64,000 bases of DNA from Okapia johnstoni (lineage: Eukaryota > Chordata > Mammalia > Artiodactyla > Giraffidae). Under the pieces are notes generated by a model that was not told where the DNA came from, ran no database searches, and saw nothing but the letters and a program-made list of their open reading frames with translations. The stretch lies in assembly GCA_024291935.2 (NCBI GenBank), contig CM044312.1:1057501-1121500 (forward strand), given 5' to 3'. The position numbers and the translations under genes were made by a program. Positions 1 through 11,600 of the stretch are shown here, in pieces; positions within the stretch are counted from its first letter, which is position 1; the number at the start of each line of letters is the position of its first letter.

Positions 1-1002
1 TTGTGCTTCATCCAGCCCAGCATTTCGAATGATGTACTCTGCATACAAGTTAAACAAGCAGGATTATCTGATTAAATTAAAGGAATGCAGGAATTGAGGA
101 CAGTGAGTTTCCTAAGAAAAACCTGATCTTTTGTTTCTGTGAGTTCAGAAGCATTTTAACCACAGGCTCTAGATTTTCCAGGACGTTTTTCTTCAAACAT
201 TTATTCCGATTGAATTTTCTGCACATGAATTCACACATCTTTACAGATAAAAGACAACTTTAGTCAGATCATCTTACGTCAAGGTGGGGTCTGGGAACCG
301 TGCCCTGCGTGTGGTCGGGCGTGGCAAGCCTGGCAGCCGGACATATGCGTGTCCTCCCACCAGGCATGCGGATCAGAGCTCGGGCTCGGGTGAGAAACAC
401 AGCCTGGGTTTCCTTCTTAACCGATGTTTGTGGCCCTCAGCCGAAAACAGCCTGCTTTCGTGTGTGACGTCAGTTCCCTCGTCTGTCTTTCCTTTCTTCT
501 TTCTTTCATTCTTTGACTTTTTCTTCTCTTTTCTCCTCCTTCTTCTCTTGGTTCACAAGTGGACCCAACGCAGCCACGTCAGGTCCTGGTTTTGAAGCGA
601 TGACAGCCCAAGTGGCGCTTTACCTAAGAAGTCGACGTGTGTAATAAATGTGAAAGGTGAACACGGCCCAGGGGCTGTAAGTGCTTCTAAGTGACAGCGC
701 GCCCGGGCTCAGGTGACCTCCCACACGAGCACCTGATGGAAACGCCTCCGTGCGGCTGCATGGCGTTCAAGTGAACAGGCAGCTGGGTTTGCGTGTGGCC
801 TCGCGGTGGAAATGCCTGAATGGCACACACGAGCCGCCTCACCTCTGCTCAGAGAGAAGCAAAAGGACGCTTGCTGGATCCCAGTGAGCTGGCAGTGTTT
901 CTGTGTGGATGGCTCTCCTTCCTGCCTGGGCACAAACATTGCTGGTGGGGAAACACCCTTATTAGCATCGGGACTGACTTGAGCTCAGGTCGGATTTAAG
1001 AT

Positions 1003-1252
1003 TGATTTACTTCCTTATTTCTGGGTGCTCTGGGTCTTCGTTGCCTCAGTCAGGCTTTCTCTGGTTCTGACGAACAAGGTGCACAGGCTGCTCGCTGTGC
1101 TGACCTCCCTGGTTGCCGGGCACAGGCTCAGCAGCTGCGGTGCACGAGCTTGGTGGCTCCGTGGTATGTGGGATCCTCCTGGTCCAGGGATTGAACCCGT
1201 GTCCCCTGCATTGGCAAGCCGACTGTTACCCACTGGACCACCAGGGAAGCCC
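1003..1252 (-). repeat. CHR-type SINE (antisense)
   Basis: Ends in the reverse of the usual head (CCACCAGGGAAGCCC) and contains GTCTTCGTTGC, GCATGTGGGATC-like and GAACCCGTGTCCCCTGCATT words. These match the cetartiodactyl CHR SINE family read backwards. It is degenerate, hence an old copy. Confidence 0.8.
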
Positions 1253-2459
1253 TGGGTCCGATCTTAATATCTGCAAGACTCCTTCCTCCCTGATCAGCCC
1301 TTCCTGGGGGTCAGCATTAAGTACTGGCTTTGCTCCCGTTACTTCAGGGGTTTATCTGCGAAGGAGGCCCACGCTGACGGCTTTGTGTACAGAGAAACAA
1401 ACCAGGTGGGTTTGTGTTATGAGTCCTGCATCAAGACATAATGAAGATTTCATCACCTTCATTCACATTTAGCCAGATCACTACCCGCCTCACTCACAGC
1501 TTGACTCAGGGCCAGTGGCCCTGTGGCTGAAACAAACCAGAGGCTGGGAATTCTTCTTACGACCGTCCTCGGGACAGGGCGAGAACGGGACTGGGGGTCT
1601 GCCCTGCAGAAGGTGCTCAGACACTGCTGTTTTCTCTTCTTTAATCGATTTCAGAGTGTGTGGTTCCAGCTGATTGACATAAAATGTGTTCTCAGACCTC
1701 TTTGTCAGCATCCTCACTGCCAGGCTTAAGCTGATCTCTCCTCCACCTATGAAAAGGAGTTGGCAGCGGAAATGAATCGTGCGTCAGGGATGGAGGGGCG
1801 CGCTCGGCCTGCTCTGGAGAAAAGCTGTCTCCACTTCACATAGCGGCCGCTGCAGCGGGTGTGCAAGCAGCACATGGGCTTTCAAGAGGCCCATGTCTGC
1901 GCACCGAGCAGGTCCTGGGAGGACTCTGCCACGCGAGCCTTTGATAGTGTTTTCTTTGAGTTCTCTTTTCAGAGAGGTAGTCAAATGGTCTCTTTTTAAA
2001 ATATGTATTGTTTTCAACCCAGCATCAACTATAATAAAGCCTGGTGCCAGATGCCTTGGAGGTAGAGCCGGCAGCCAGACGGGCTGCCGTCTTCACGGAG
2101 CTGACAGTCTGGTGGAAGAAAGCCGTGCCCACAGAGACGAGAGCAGAACAAGGTGGAGCGGGGCTTCACAGCAGATGCGGGCAGGGGGAGGGGACACGTC
2201 CCCCAGGAGGGGCCGGAGCGCCTTGCAGAGCAGGCAGCCCCGGACTTTTACCTGCTCACGCGGACCGTCTGCCTTTAATCAGGCCTCAGTGGACTCCGAA
2301 GGAGTTATTTTGCTAAACATGTTGTACTCAAGAAAGACTTCAGGTGAAGAAAATCTACAGTTGCCTTCCATCTGGTTTAATTCGATGAATAAAGAAGCTT
2401 CGAGCACCATGTTCCGACTCCTGTGGACGGTTTGGGGGTTGGCGTAGAGGCCGGGCATC

Positions 2460-2800
2460 GGTGAGTGTACGCGTTCCCTGTGCTGCCGTAACATTTCCAC
2501 GAACGGGGTGGCCGAAAGCTGCGGAAGTGTGCTCCCCCTCAGTTCCAGAGGCCAAGTCCAGCCCTGGTGCCAGCAGGGCTGTTCCCCCACCCCCGAAGTG
2601 CCGAGACGAGGCTCCTTCCTGTTCGCAGGGCCCGCGTGTTCCGGCAGGATCTCCCCAGCGCCGTCCTTGCGGTCACCTGGCATCTCCCTCCTTTGTGCTC
2701 AATTAGGCCCCACCCTGATGCATCGGAACTTCATCTTCTTATCCCAGTGACATCTGCAGAAACCCTCTTTGCAAATCAGGCTGCAGTCGTCGGTGGCAGG
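2460..2800. repeat. Old degenerate interspersed repeat, family not assigned
   Basis: Words such as CTGTGCTGCCGTAACA, CAGTTCCAGAGGCCA and TAGGCCCCACCCTGATG, in this order, match a common mammalian-wide repeat whose name I cannot fix from the sequence alone. A second, shorter copy of its end is at about 50,390-50,500. Confidence 0.45.
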
Positions 2801-2897
2801 GGTTAAGACGTCAGCGTGTCATTTCAGGGACAAAGGCCAGCCCATAGCCAAGGGCAGTGTGGCGTTTCTTTTTTAACCAACAGTTGGTAAACTTGCC

Positions 2898-3106
2898 GTT
2901 GTTTAGTCGCGCAGTCGTGTCCGACTCTGCAACTCCATGCACTGTGGCTCACCAGGTCCCTCTGTCCATGGGAGTCTCCAGGCAAGACTACTGGAGTGGG
3001 TTGCCATTTCCTCCTCTAGGGGACCTTCCCAACCCAGGAATCGAACCCACCTGTCCTGCGTCTCCTACACTGCAGGCAGGCTCTTTACCACTGATCCACC
3101 TGGGAC
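2898..3106 (-). repeat. Bov-tA type SINE (antisense)
   Basis: Carries GTCGTGTCCGACTC, CTGGAGTGGGTTGCCATTTC and CCCAGGAATCGAACCCACCT, the reverse of the tRNA-derived ruminant Bov-tA SINE including its tRNA-like head at the right end. It is specific to ruminants and supports the taxonomic call. Confidence 0.9.
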
Positions 3107-5543
3107 ACTTACTCATTTGGATCAAACAGCCGCAAGAGTATGTATTTCACGTCACTCGAGCCCGTGGTCTGAACTGCTGCATGTTCGCCTTTCCGCTCGC
3201 CCAGGTCTGATGACCGTGAGCAGCTCCCATGCTCAGCTGTGTCAGCTGTGTCGTCATCACGTGTCCCTTCTCTGGGTGGCCTCTGAGTGCCACAGAGAGG
3301 CTGGGGGCATTTCTGGTTGTTCTCCAGGCACAGCACCGGGACCTGTCCTTGGGATCCCCGCCCGAGATCATGTTTCGTCCGACCCAGGACCGGCAGCGCC
3401 TGCCTCCTGTTTGAGCGAAGGAACCCACTTTTTGCCAGTGAAGGACATTCCAGCCCGGCTGCTCTCCCCCTGCCACGGCCTGTGGTGTCCCGACCTGTGT
3501 TAGGTGCCCAGTAAATGTGCCGCGTGCTCCGGGAGATGACAGTGTGCTCTCTGAGCCCTAACCAAACGGCAAGTGTAGAAGGTGCCATTTCTGGAATCAA
3601 CCACCTGCTCTTCAGTTCAGCAAAGCCGCTGCTGCAGGGGCCCACAGCAGGATCAGGGGGCACTTCAGGCTGCTGTGTGCTTTCTTGAAGAGAACGCTGG
3701 AGGTATCTCAAAGACTGGGCACAGAAATTGCGCCTTTCCCATCCCGGGCACGACCCTGTGAGACGGAGCCCAGAGAGAGTGTGATCTCCCATCAGAAACG
3801 GGCCCTACTTGACCAGGACTTTCACCAGACCCTATACTCCCTTCAGAACCCACCGTGGCTTTCCCGGTGTGCCCTTGAGTCTAGCCAGCCGGGCACCGTG
3901 GTGGGAGGCGGGCAGGGAGTGGGTGCCTGGGCGGGTGAGACAGCTTCAGTTTAGTCAGTCTCTCTCTGCTTCCACACAGTGACCTAAAAAGTATTATCCC
4001 CTGGGGTGCTTTTGAAGTTGTTGGTCTAAATTGTTTCATTTGGATTCACTCTCAACCACACCTTCAGAGAGCCCCGAGGGTCCCCGGACAGAAGGAACCT
4101 CGGTGGGGAGGGCTTCCTGATGCCACACTCGGGGGTACAGTAGAGCCTCGGTGATTAGTTTATGGCCCGGATCATTGTATTTTTATTACACTCATAAAAC
4201 CTGTGTTTCTCCTCATTTTCCTAATGGCTTCAATGAGCTTCTGTACCTTCTCCAGGCACATTAAACCACGGCGTGCGAGAAGGACCGATTAGGGCCAGTC
4301 TGGGAGCCGGCAAAGCTGAGAGCAGGGAGCCTGCCTGGAATTGTTGTTGGATTTGCACTGAAGAAGAGGGAAGCGTGTGGGCTTGAGTGTAATTCATGTT
4401 TGTGTGGGCTTTTTTGTAAACATTGCAGCAAGTCCCATTAAATTCCACCGCAGATGATACACCATGAGGGGCCTTAGGAATATTAGCTGTTTCTATCACG
4501 GAGGTGGGGGTGAACCAATACTAAAAGAGAAAATACCGTGCACACGTCTGATTTTCAGAATATAATTTAAAGGGGAACTCAGTAACAAGAACATGAAAAG
4601 GAAGCATTTTCTATCTGAGTTATATGGATTTTGTAAACTACAAGATCTTAATCGCATTGTTAAATATACGTTTTAAAGAAATGGAAGCTCTGGTGCAAAC
4701 TTCACGTCTAGATGCAGTTGTTTGTAAGACTTCTGAGAAGTTAACGTGACCCAGCACAGGGAACGTGGAGAGCTTGTCACTGCGTTTAACCTGCCGGCCA
4801 GTGTCCAGGCCGCTCGGGGAGCCTTAGAATCAGTGAGTTGAGCGACTGAGCTCCAAGTTCACGGCCACGGCCGCGCCGTGACATGTGTCTGAAGCGTTCG
4901 AGGGCCTTTGTGTCTTCGCCGGACCTGGAGTTCAGATGTGTGTCTGTTTGCTTGCGTGTCCCGGAGCTGGTTTGGGCTGTGGGGATGACTCTCAGTTTAG
5001 GGTGCCCGCTCCTTTGGGCAGAGCTGCTGCATTTTGGTAGAAGTGATCGCTCTCTGTAACGCACGAGGGGAAGAACCTTCCAGAGTCGGCTTCGGGTGGG
5101 AGGGCAGCTCCACAAAGCAGACCGCTTCTCTGGCCCCACGATAGTGACGAGCCCTGGAGCACAAATGTGCCCGTGATTCCCGCCCGTGTCCCTCAGAACA
5201 GCGGCGTGTCCGAGCCGGCAGACTGCCCGCTCTGGGGCCGAGCACCCGACGCCCGGTGGCCTGTTTGTGGCGCGTCAGAGACCAGCCGTGAGGAGCCGCG
5301 GCGGGGCGGAGCAGAGGACCCAGCGGGTGTTAAGGCGTGGGACGGGTTTACTACATTCTGTTTGTAGTGTCTCCTGGAACATGCAGACGGTGGGCCCGCG
5401 TACTCAGAGCGGCAGAGGCAGGGCTCACCGCCTCGTGAGGTGGACCCAGTTTCCTGGGGACAGAGCCCACGTGAGCCATGTGCTGGGGTGCTAACCCTGC
5501 GCGTTGTGGGGCTCAGCGCCTCACGCCGCCTCTCGATCCGCAG

Positions 5544-5663
5544 ATGGTGTGGGAGAGCGGCTGCGTGGTCATCGTCATGCTGACCCCCCTCTCGGAGAAC
5601 GGCGTCCGGCAATGCTACCACTACTGGCCCGACGAGGGCTCCAACCTCTACCATATCTACGAG
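5544..5663 (+). CDS. PTPRN2: PTPRN2 exon: MVWE / YWPDEG part of the PTP domain
   Basis: A 120-bp exon of exactly 40 codons, phase 0 at both ends. The acceptor is a pyrimidine-rich stretch ending in CCGCAG at 5543, and the donor is GAG|GTACTT after 5663. It encodes MVWESGC through NLYHIYE, including the conserved MVWE helix start and the [10 protein letters not shown] strand, which corresponds to the KCxxYWP motif of classical PTPs. It is the first PTPRN2 exon in the window. The preceding exon, which should end in the ADFWQ-type motif, was not found in the 5.5 kb upstream, so that intron extends beyond the left edge. Confidence 0.95.
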
Positions 5664-8600
5664 GTACTTCCCGGGGCACCCGCCGGGCCGTGGGCAGGGG
5701 GCCATGGCAGCTGCGGGCAGAGGGCCGAGGCCCGTGTGGGTGGGCCCGTCCTGGGCAGACACCAGGCTGCTGTCCCTAGAAGCCCCCAGGAGGTTTGCCC
5801 AGCCCTGCGGTCAGCAGACCCTCCAGACAGCCATGCCACAGGAACTCTGCTAGAAATGGCGTGGTTTCCAATTTTAAATTCTATGAATCCAAATTCGGAC
5901 AGAAAGCACCCAAAAAAGGACCTCACTGGGTGGTCTGTTTCCAGGAAGAAGCCCCTCTTGACCCTAATTCTTCACGGCCCACCAGCACCCTGGCTCCTGC
6001 TACTTTCCGGGCTCCGTGTCCGTAGCACCCACTTGGCCTTTTGATTTGGGGGTCCCCTGCTGGCCAGCTTGTTGCCCACATCAAGAAGGAAGTAAAGAAC
6101 CTCAGGCAGTTAAACCAACAGCAGAGTGTGGCCTTTGACTCTGTTTCCCATTAAGATTCGTCAGAACACCAGAGCCCCTCAGGAGGGCTCACCTCAGACG
6201 CGTGGACACTCCCCTCTGAGCTGGTCACGGCTCTGGGGTCCCTGCCCTGGGCTTCCAGCGCTCAGGGCCTGGCAGCATCCATACGAACCTTTTGGTTTCG
6301 TTTTTCTGCAGCTGGGTGGGGCCTCTCTTATGAAATGCCAATGAGAACAGAACCTCGCTTGAGTTTTTTTCAAAAGTATAATTTTTTTCTGGTGATTTTT
6401 CTTGAAAGTTTATATGGCTTAGAAAAGACAGAAGCTGGACTTGTTTCAATAATTTGACTATTTTGCCCCTGAGTGACATATAAAAAACAAGCACAAAGTG
6501 ACCTTTTGTGTAAACCGTGTTGAAATTGGAAAGCGGGACAGGCCACCCGCCTGCCGCGTGCCGTCTGCCCTCAGGGTCCCCAGCCCTCCCTCCACACGTG
6601 GCTCGGCTCTGTGTTCGGGGAGCCGGGCCCCCCACCGACGCACTCTCTGCACCACCCACCCCCCGCCCTGTCGCTCCCCCCTTCCAGGTACATCTGGTCT
6701 CTGAGCACATCTGGTGTGAGGATTTCCTCGTGAGGAGCTTCTACCTGAAGAACCTGCAGACCAGCGAGACGCGCACAGTGACACAGTTCCACTTCCTGAG
6801 CTGGTATGACCAGGGGGTGCCTGCCTCCACCAGGTCCCTCCTGGACTTCCGCAGGTAAGACCCACGGCCCGCCAGCGGGGTAATGCACTCGGGTTGCCCT
6901 CAGCGGGCATCTGGGTCCAAGGGGCTGTTTGCTGTGAGACGTGCCGTCTATCTTATACGTGGACATCATAGGTTCATCGTGTTATCTGCAGTGGAGAGGA
7001 GGGAGATTGTGGTAAACCACATGTTGGTTGTAAGACGTCTCTAGCTTTAGAGGTGTTAGACGTCAGGGGGGCTGGGTATCTTAGAATTGTGGAAATGTGG
7101 TCATGGTTATCAATAAGATTCTTCACGTGGGGGAGAATTCCTGGGGTTCGTATTTCACGGGTATGGATTAATACAGCCCAGGGTTTTGGCTACTCAGATG
7201 GTTAGAGATGGTGGTGAGAATGAGGCCCAGATGACTAGCTAATGGGTGACCTTGGATGAACGCCCAGCTTGGGGTCACCCATAACCCTCTATCTGTGGTG
7301 CAGTTTCGAAACTCACCGTTTTAAGCATCTAGAAAGAGAACGAAGGTGTTGAGGGCTACCCAGAACCGTGCTCTACACTCCCTGGGACCTCCCTTACATG
7401 TAACTGATTGGAAGTAGGCTTCCAGTAAATCTTCAAAACAAGCAATTGGAGAGTCAGGGCAAACACGCTTTAACCCACTTGAATTGCATGTGATCAGAAA
7501 CTGACGTGTGTCTGAACAGTTCACAGACTCGTAACTCCTGGAAAGTCAGAATGGCAAGTGTTGTTGTCATAAAGGTGGGGTTTCGAGCGTAAAGCTGGGT
7601 TTCTTGTATTTGGGGTACAGATTCTGATATTACTTTTCCTTTTAGTCCACTTTGGAAAAACAAAACAGGGTTTGTTTTCTGTTTTTATTGGATAATCCTT
7701 TGTATCAAATAGCGCGTGAAACAGCTCCAGGAGAGACACTTGCTTGGCGTCACACCCGTCACCCTCAGCCCCTCCCCGGGGAGGCAGGGGGCGCAGACGC
7801 ACCCGGACGTGCCCCCGCCCCCACCCATCCCCATGGCCTGGTCATTTTTGACACTTTCTTAATACAAATTTATTTCTAAATATCTTGCTTAGGGCCCGTT
7901 TCCTGATAGAATCTTCAAAAAGCAGTCATTACTGGCAAAATGGGTGCAGCTGCACAGACGGCCACCCCCCCGTGCTCAGGCCGGTGTGCTTGCTCATAGG
8001 TGCACGTGGGCGTGCTTCTAGCTCCACATCCGTGTGTGGAATCGGACAATACGTACCCACCCTCTGTGTGCGCAGTCCATCAGGAAGACAGATGGGATTC
8101 CCCCAATGCCCTGTCTCCAGGGTCCTGGGAGACAGGGCCCGAGAAGTTTTCGGGAATTGAAATGTGCACGGGCCCACGGGCCCAGCTTGCTGGAGAGGGC
8201 CGGCCCGCCCTCAGCGCCGGTCGGGGCTGCTCACATGGCCCCGGGCCTTGGGCCCATCACATCCCCAGGGCGCGTGGTGCTGCTCTGGGACTCTGTCCGG
8301 CAGAGGAGACGGTCGGGAAGACACCGGTCACCGCAGAGCAGCGGGCCGCACGGCCCCCTGTGAACAATAGACCCGCGCTCATTCCCTCTCTGTCCGAGCG
8401 CGTTCGTCAGAGACCGAGATGTGTAATTAAATATTTCTGGCGCCCAGAGGGAGCACATTTACACTTTAAAGAGAAACTGCTAAGCTAAGAGATAATTAGC
8501 ATCACATGCGAGGGCTTTGCTCTAGAAGAACTCTGTCTCTGCCTCTCTCTCTCGTGGCTGTGTGCACTGACATCCACTAATGCTTCTCTCTGTAAAAACG

Positions 8601-11600
8601 GACAACCCTTACTTTGCCAGCTAATTAGCGGTGGCCAGTGTCATTTTTGTGATGTTGCAGCTAGTAATATGAGCCCAGTTGCATAGTCACAAAAGTGATC
8701 ATTGGAAACTGTGACTGTACTGCAGGGACAGTGTGGGAAGCCCCCTTTCTGAGCCTCTCACGACCTCTGACCTTTGCTTGCTGTTGGTTGCATGGCGCTT
8801 CCTTCTGACTCAGTGACCCACGGGTTGGTTTGTATCACTAACCGTTCTCTCTTGGCGAATTCCTCCTGTTGCAGTATGCGCGGTAGCCATTTTTCTCAAT
8901 ATGTGGCCTCTTGCTGACTGACGATTTGTTCCAGTAAAGTAAGCCATGCTCTTCTCCATGAATAACCCACGTCTCTGTCTCGGGTCGACCAGATGGACGC
9001 TGTGTGGACTCTGTGATGCTTCTGCTTTGCCCCTTGTGATGTTCTGTGCGGTAACCGCAAGTGCCTGGTTCTCTGTGATAAACTTCTCCACCACAGCAGC
9101 ACCTGGACCTCACTGCACACCTCCTCGGTTGCTCATGGCTGTCAACAAGTAGGGTTAGCACAGGGCGGAGCTGGCATAGATGTTAAATTGCAGTGAGACC
9201 TCCCTGGGGGGACCCCCCCCCGAGGCAGCCGGTCACAACACGTGTGCAAGAACAACACTTTAGACAGTCCCACAGGAGAGACCAGAACTGCAGGCACGGG
9301 AAGCCAGTGCAGCCAGACCAGCCAGGAACCCGCTTCTCAGCAACGATTCTTAGCCAGGGAGGTGATGCTCACTGCGTTTTGCCAAAGGGCAGCCTGACCA
9401 GCCCGTACAGGGAGCTCCCCTGGTCTCCCGATTCCTTATGTTGTTCTTGCCCAGTCCAGCACAGTTTAAAGAACACTGTCTGGTCGTTATGCTTATTTCT
9501 TTTTTAATAGACCCGTTTGTGCTTGGTCCCATCAGAAAAAAAAAATGAGCAAAACTGGGTGACTGACCAAAAGTTGGGTTTAGCCTTTAGAAACACGGGC
9601 AGGACCTTCAGGCAGGAAATGTGAACAGGAGGGCCAAGCCGAGGTGGTCCACACATAAAAGATGCGGGGACTGAGAAGCGTCCAGGATGACTTGCCCTCT
9701 GAAGGCACCAAGCCCATAGCGGCAAGCCGCCCCAGCTCCCAGCTCTGCACACACACATGCACAGTGCGTGCATCACGCCTGGACACACGCCTGTGCACAC
9801 GCACACACACGACCTCTATGGGGCTGGCAGGCTCCCCGCCGCTCACACTTGAGGCACATCCTCGGGGCCTGGCATCTGTTTTGTCGGAGCTGAAGCGCCC
9901 GTTGCCTTGACAACCTGAGTTGGGGAAAGGGAGGTTTAGAAGGAGGAGCAGGCGGGTCTATTTTCCAATCTCTTTCATCCTCAGAGGGCAGAGCACTTTC
10001 CGGGGACCCCACACCCATGCGCCCTCAGCTCTGAGCCGTCCTCATTCCCTCTGCCCCAAGCCTTGGTCCAGCTGCCAGCCCAAGCAGGGACCCGCTGCAG
10101 CAGCGATGACATGGCCTCAGGGAGCAGCTGGGCTCCTCAGCCCCAGCTGGAGGGCTGGTCCAGCGGGCAGCGGCCACCCTGGGCCCGTCTTACCAGGACA
10201 TGGCCAGGCCCGCGGCCCTCATGCTGGTCAGGAGGGCGGAGTCTCCCTTAGAGGCACCTGTTCTGTTCAGTCCACAGCGAAAGTGGGAGCTCAGCCGGGC
10301 TTCGATGTCTGGGCATTAGCGTCATTGTACATGATGCTGCAATACCCCTCAGCTCCTCTGTCAGACACCACCCTGGGCTTCCTCCCAGCCCCACACCCTC
10401 TCAGGCTTTCATGGCAAAAGGACCCACCGATTGAATGTCCACGTTCACCTATCTCCGTGCTGAGCGGACAAGCCTTAGCAGAGAAATATGATATTTTCCC
10501 ATTTCCGGCATGAAGAGATTTTTCTCCACCATCATCCTTTTCAAAACTTTATTTTCCATCTTAAATTGTGTAAATTCACACTCACAGCCCATCTCACACA
10601 CCCGTTCACACACTTTTCCTTCCCGTTCACCAAATCTCCGTGTTTGCTTTCCTTCATTTAGGAAGGTTTCCCTGAGAACTTGGATGTACTTTGTAAACAT
10701 GTTTACTTGTTTCATTGAATTACAAAAAATTTCGAGCTTACACAGTGAATTTTAAACTGTGCTCTGTTTTGATTTAGGACTTGGGTACAAAATCCTAATC
10801 TATGCTTCTTGTTAATTTTCATAAACTCTGATCTAAAATCTGCACAACAGAGTTGTTTTACATGAAATCAGGTTTATAAAAATGGGAAAATTTGTCTTGG
10901 ACATAGTTGAGGTTTAGATGTCCTTACAAACTTTAGGTGTCCTTACAAAACTGACAGATCCAGAAATGTCTTTAAGATGCTGTTTTGAGATGTCACGGTA
11001 ATAGTACATTCTAGTATGGTGTCTAGACTGTAAGAAATTCAGAGCGTAAATTGCGAAACTCAAAAATTTCAGTGAGGAGTCTAGACATGCCACAACAGAA
11101 GCCAAATGAACTGGAGCAACAGAAGGAAGGGGGGACCAGGGGGCCCAAGCCGATGGACCCGTTGACCCGAGGCCAGAGTTCGTACTTACTAAGGGAAAAG
11201 GCAAACTGCAAAAATGTAAGAATTGTTTTCAAAGCTCTGTCTAATAATGTAATATTGGAAAGAAAAATAAACCTTGGAAAATGTGTGTGTAATTTTGATT
11301 TTCTTTGTCAAAACAGGCCATTACAGAACAATGTCCACGAGTCGGGCTGTTTGCTTTGGCTGCGGGCTATTTGCTGACCGCTACGGAGCCTAGCACGGAG
11401 TCGTAACTTCTGTGTCTCTCTTTATTTCAGAAAAGTGAACAAGTGCTACAGGGGCCGTTCTTGCCCAATAATTGTCCACTGCAGGCAAGTACAACCTCAC
11501 CCTGGATTAACACGTGTCTGCTGCCTCAAAAGTTGAACACTGTTAAATATAGGAGCTCAGCTTCCTAATTGCTTAATAACATATCTAACTGGTGCTTCCT

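Larger units (their letters stand above)
1..5543 (+). other. PTPRN2: PTPRN2 intron (partial), upstream of the first exon seen
   Basis: No exon could be supported here. Contents: a CT-rich stretch at about 489-548; an antisense CHR-type SINE at 1003-1252; an old degenerate repeat at about 2460-2800; an antisense Bov-tA SINE at 2898-3106; and an AT-rich stretch at about 4540-4740 with no recognisable element. GC and CpG rise toward the exon from about 4800. Open frames here are short and have no recognisable domains. Confidence 0.8.
6855..11430 (+). other. PTPRN2: PTPRN2 intron hosting mir-153-2 (4.6 kb)
   Basis: GT-AG intron in phase 2. It contains the mir-153-2 hairpin at 8627-8713, an AT-rich probable conserved flank from about 8400, and an RFX-like site at 9901-9914. 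The rest (6,900-8,400 and 9,000-11,400) is unique-looking sequence with short CA-rich patches near 9745-9815 and no other recognisable feature. Confidence 0.9.

Noticed and set aside
1..5543. Search for the preceding PTPRN2 exon (ADFWQ-type end)
   Set aside because: No matching codons with splice sites were found; the exon must lie left of the window.
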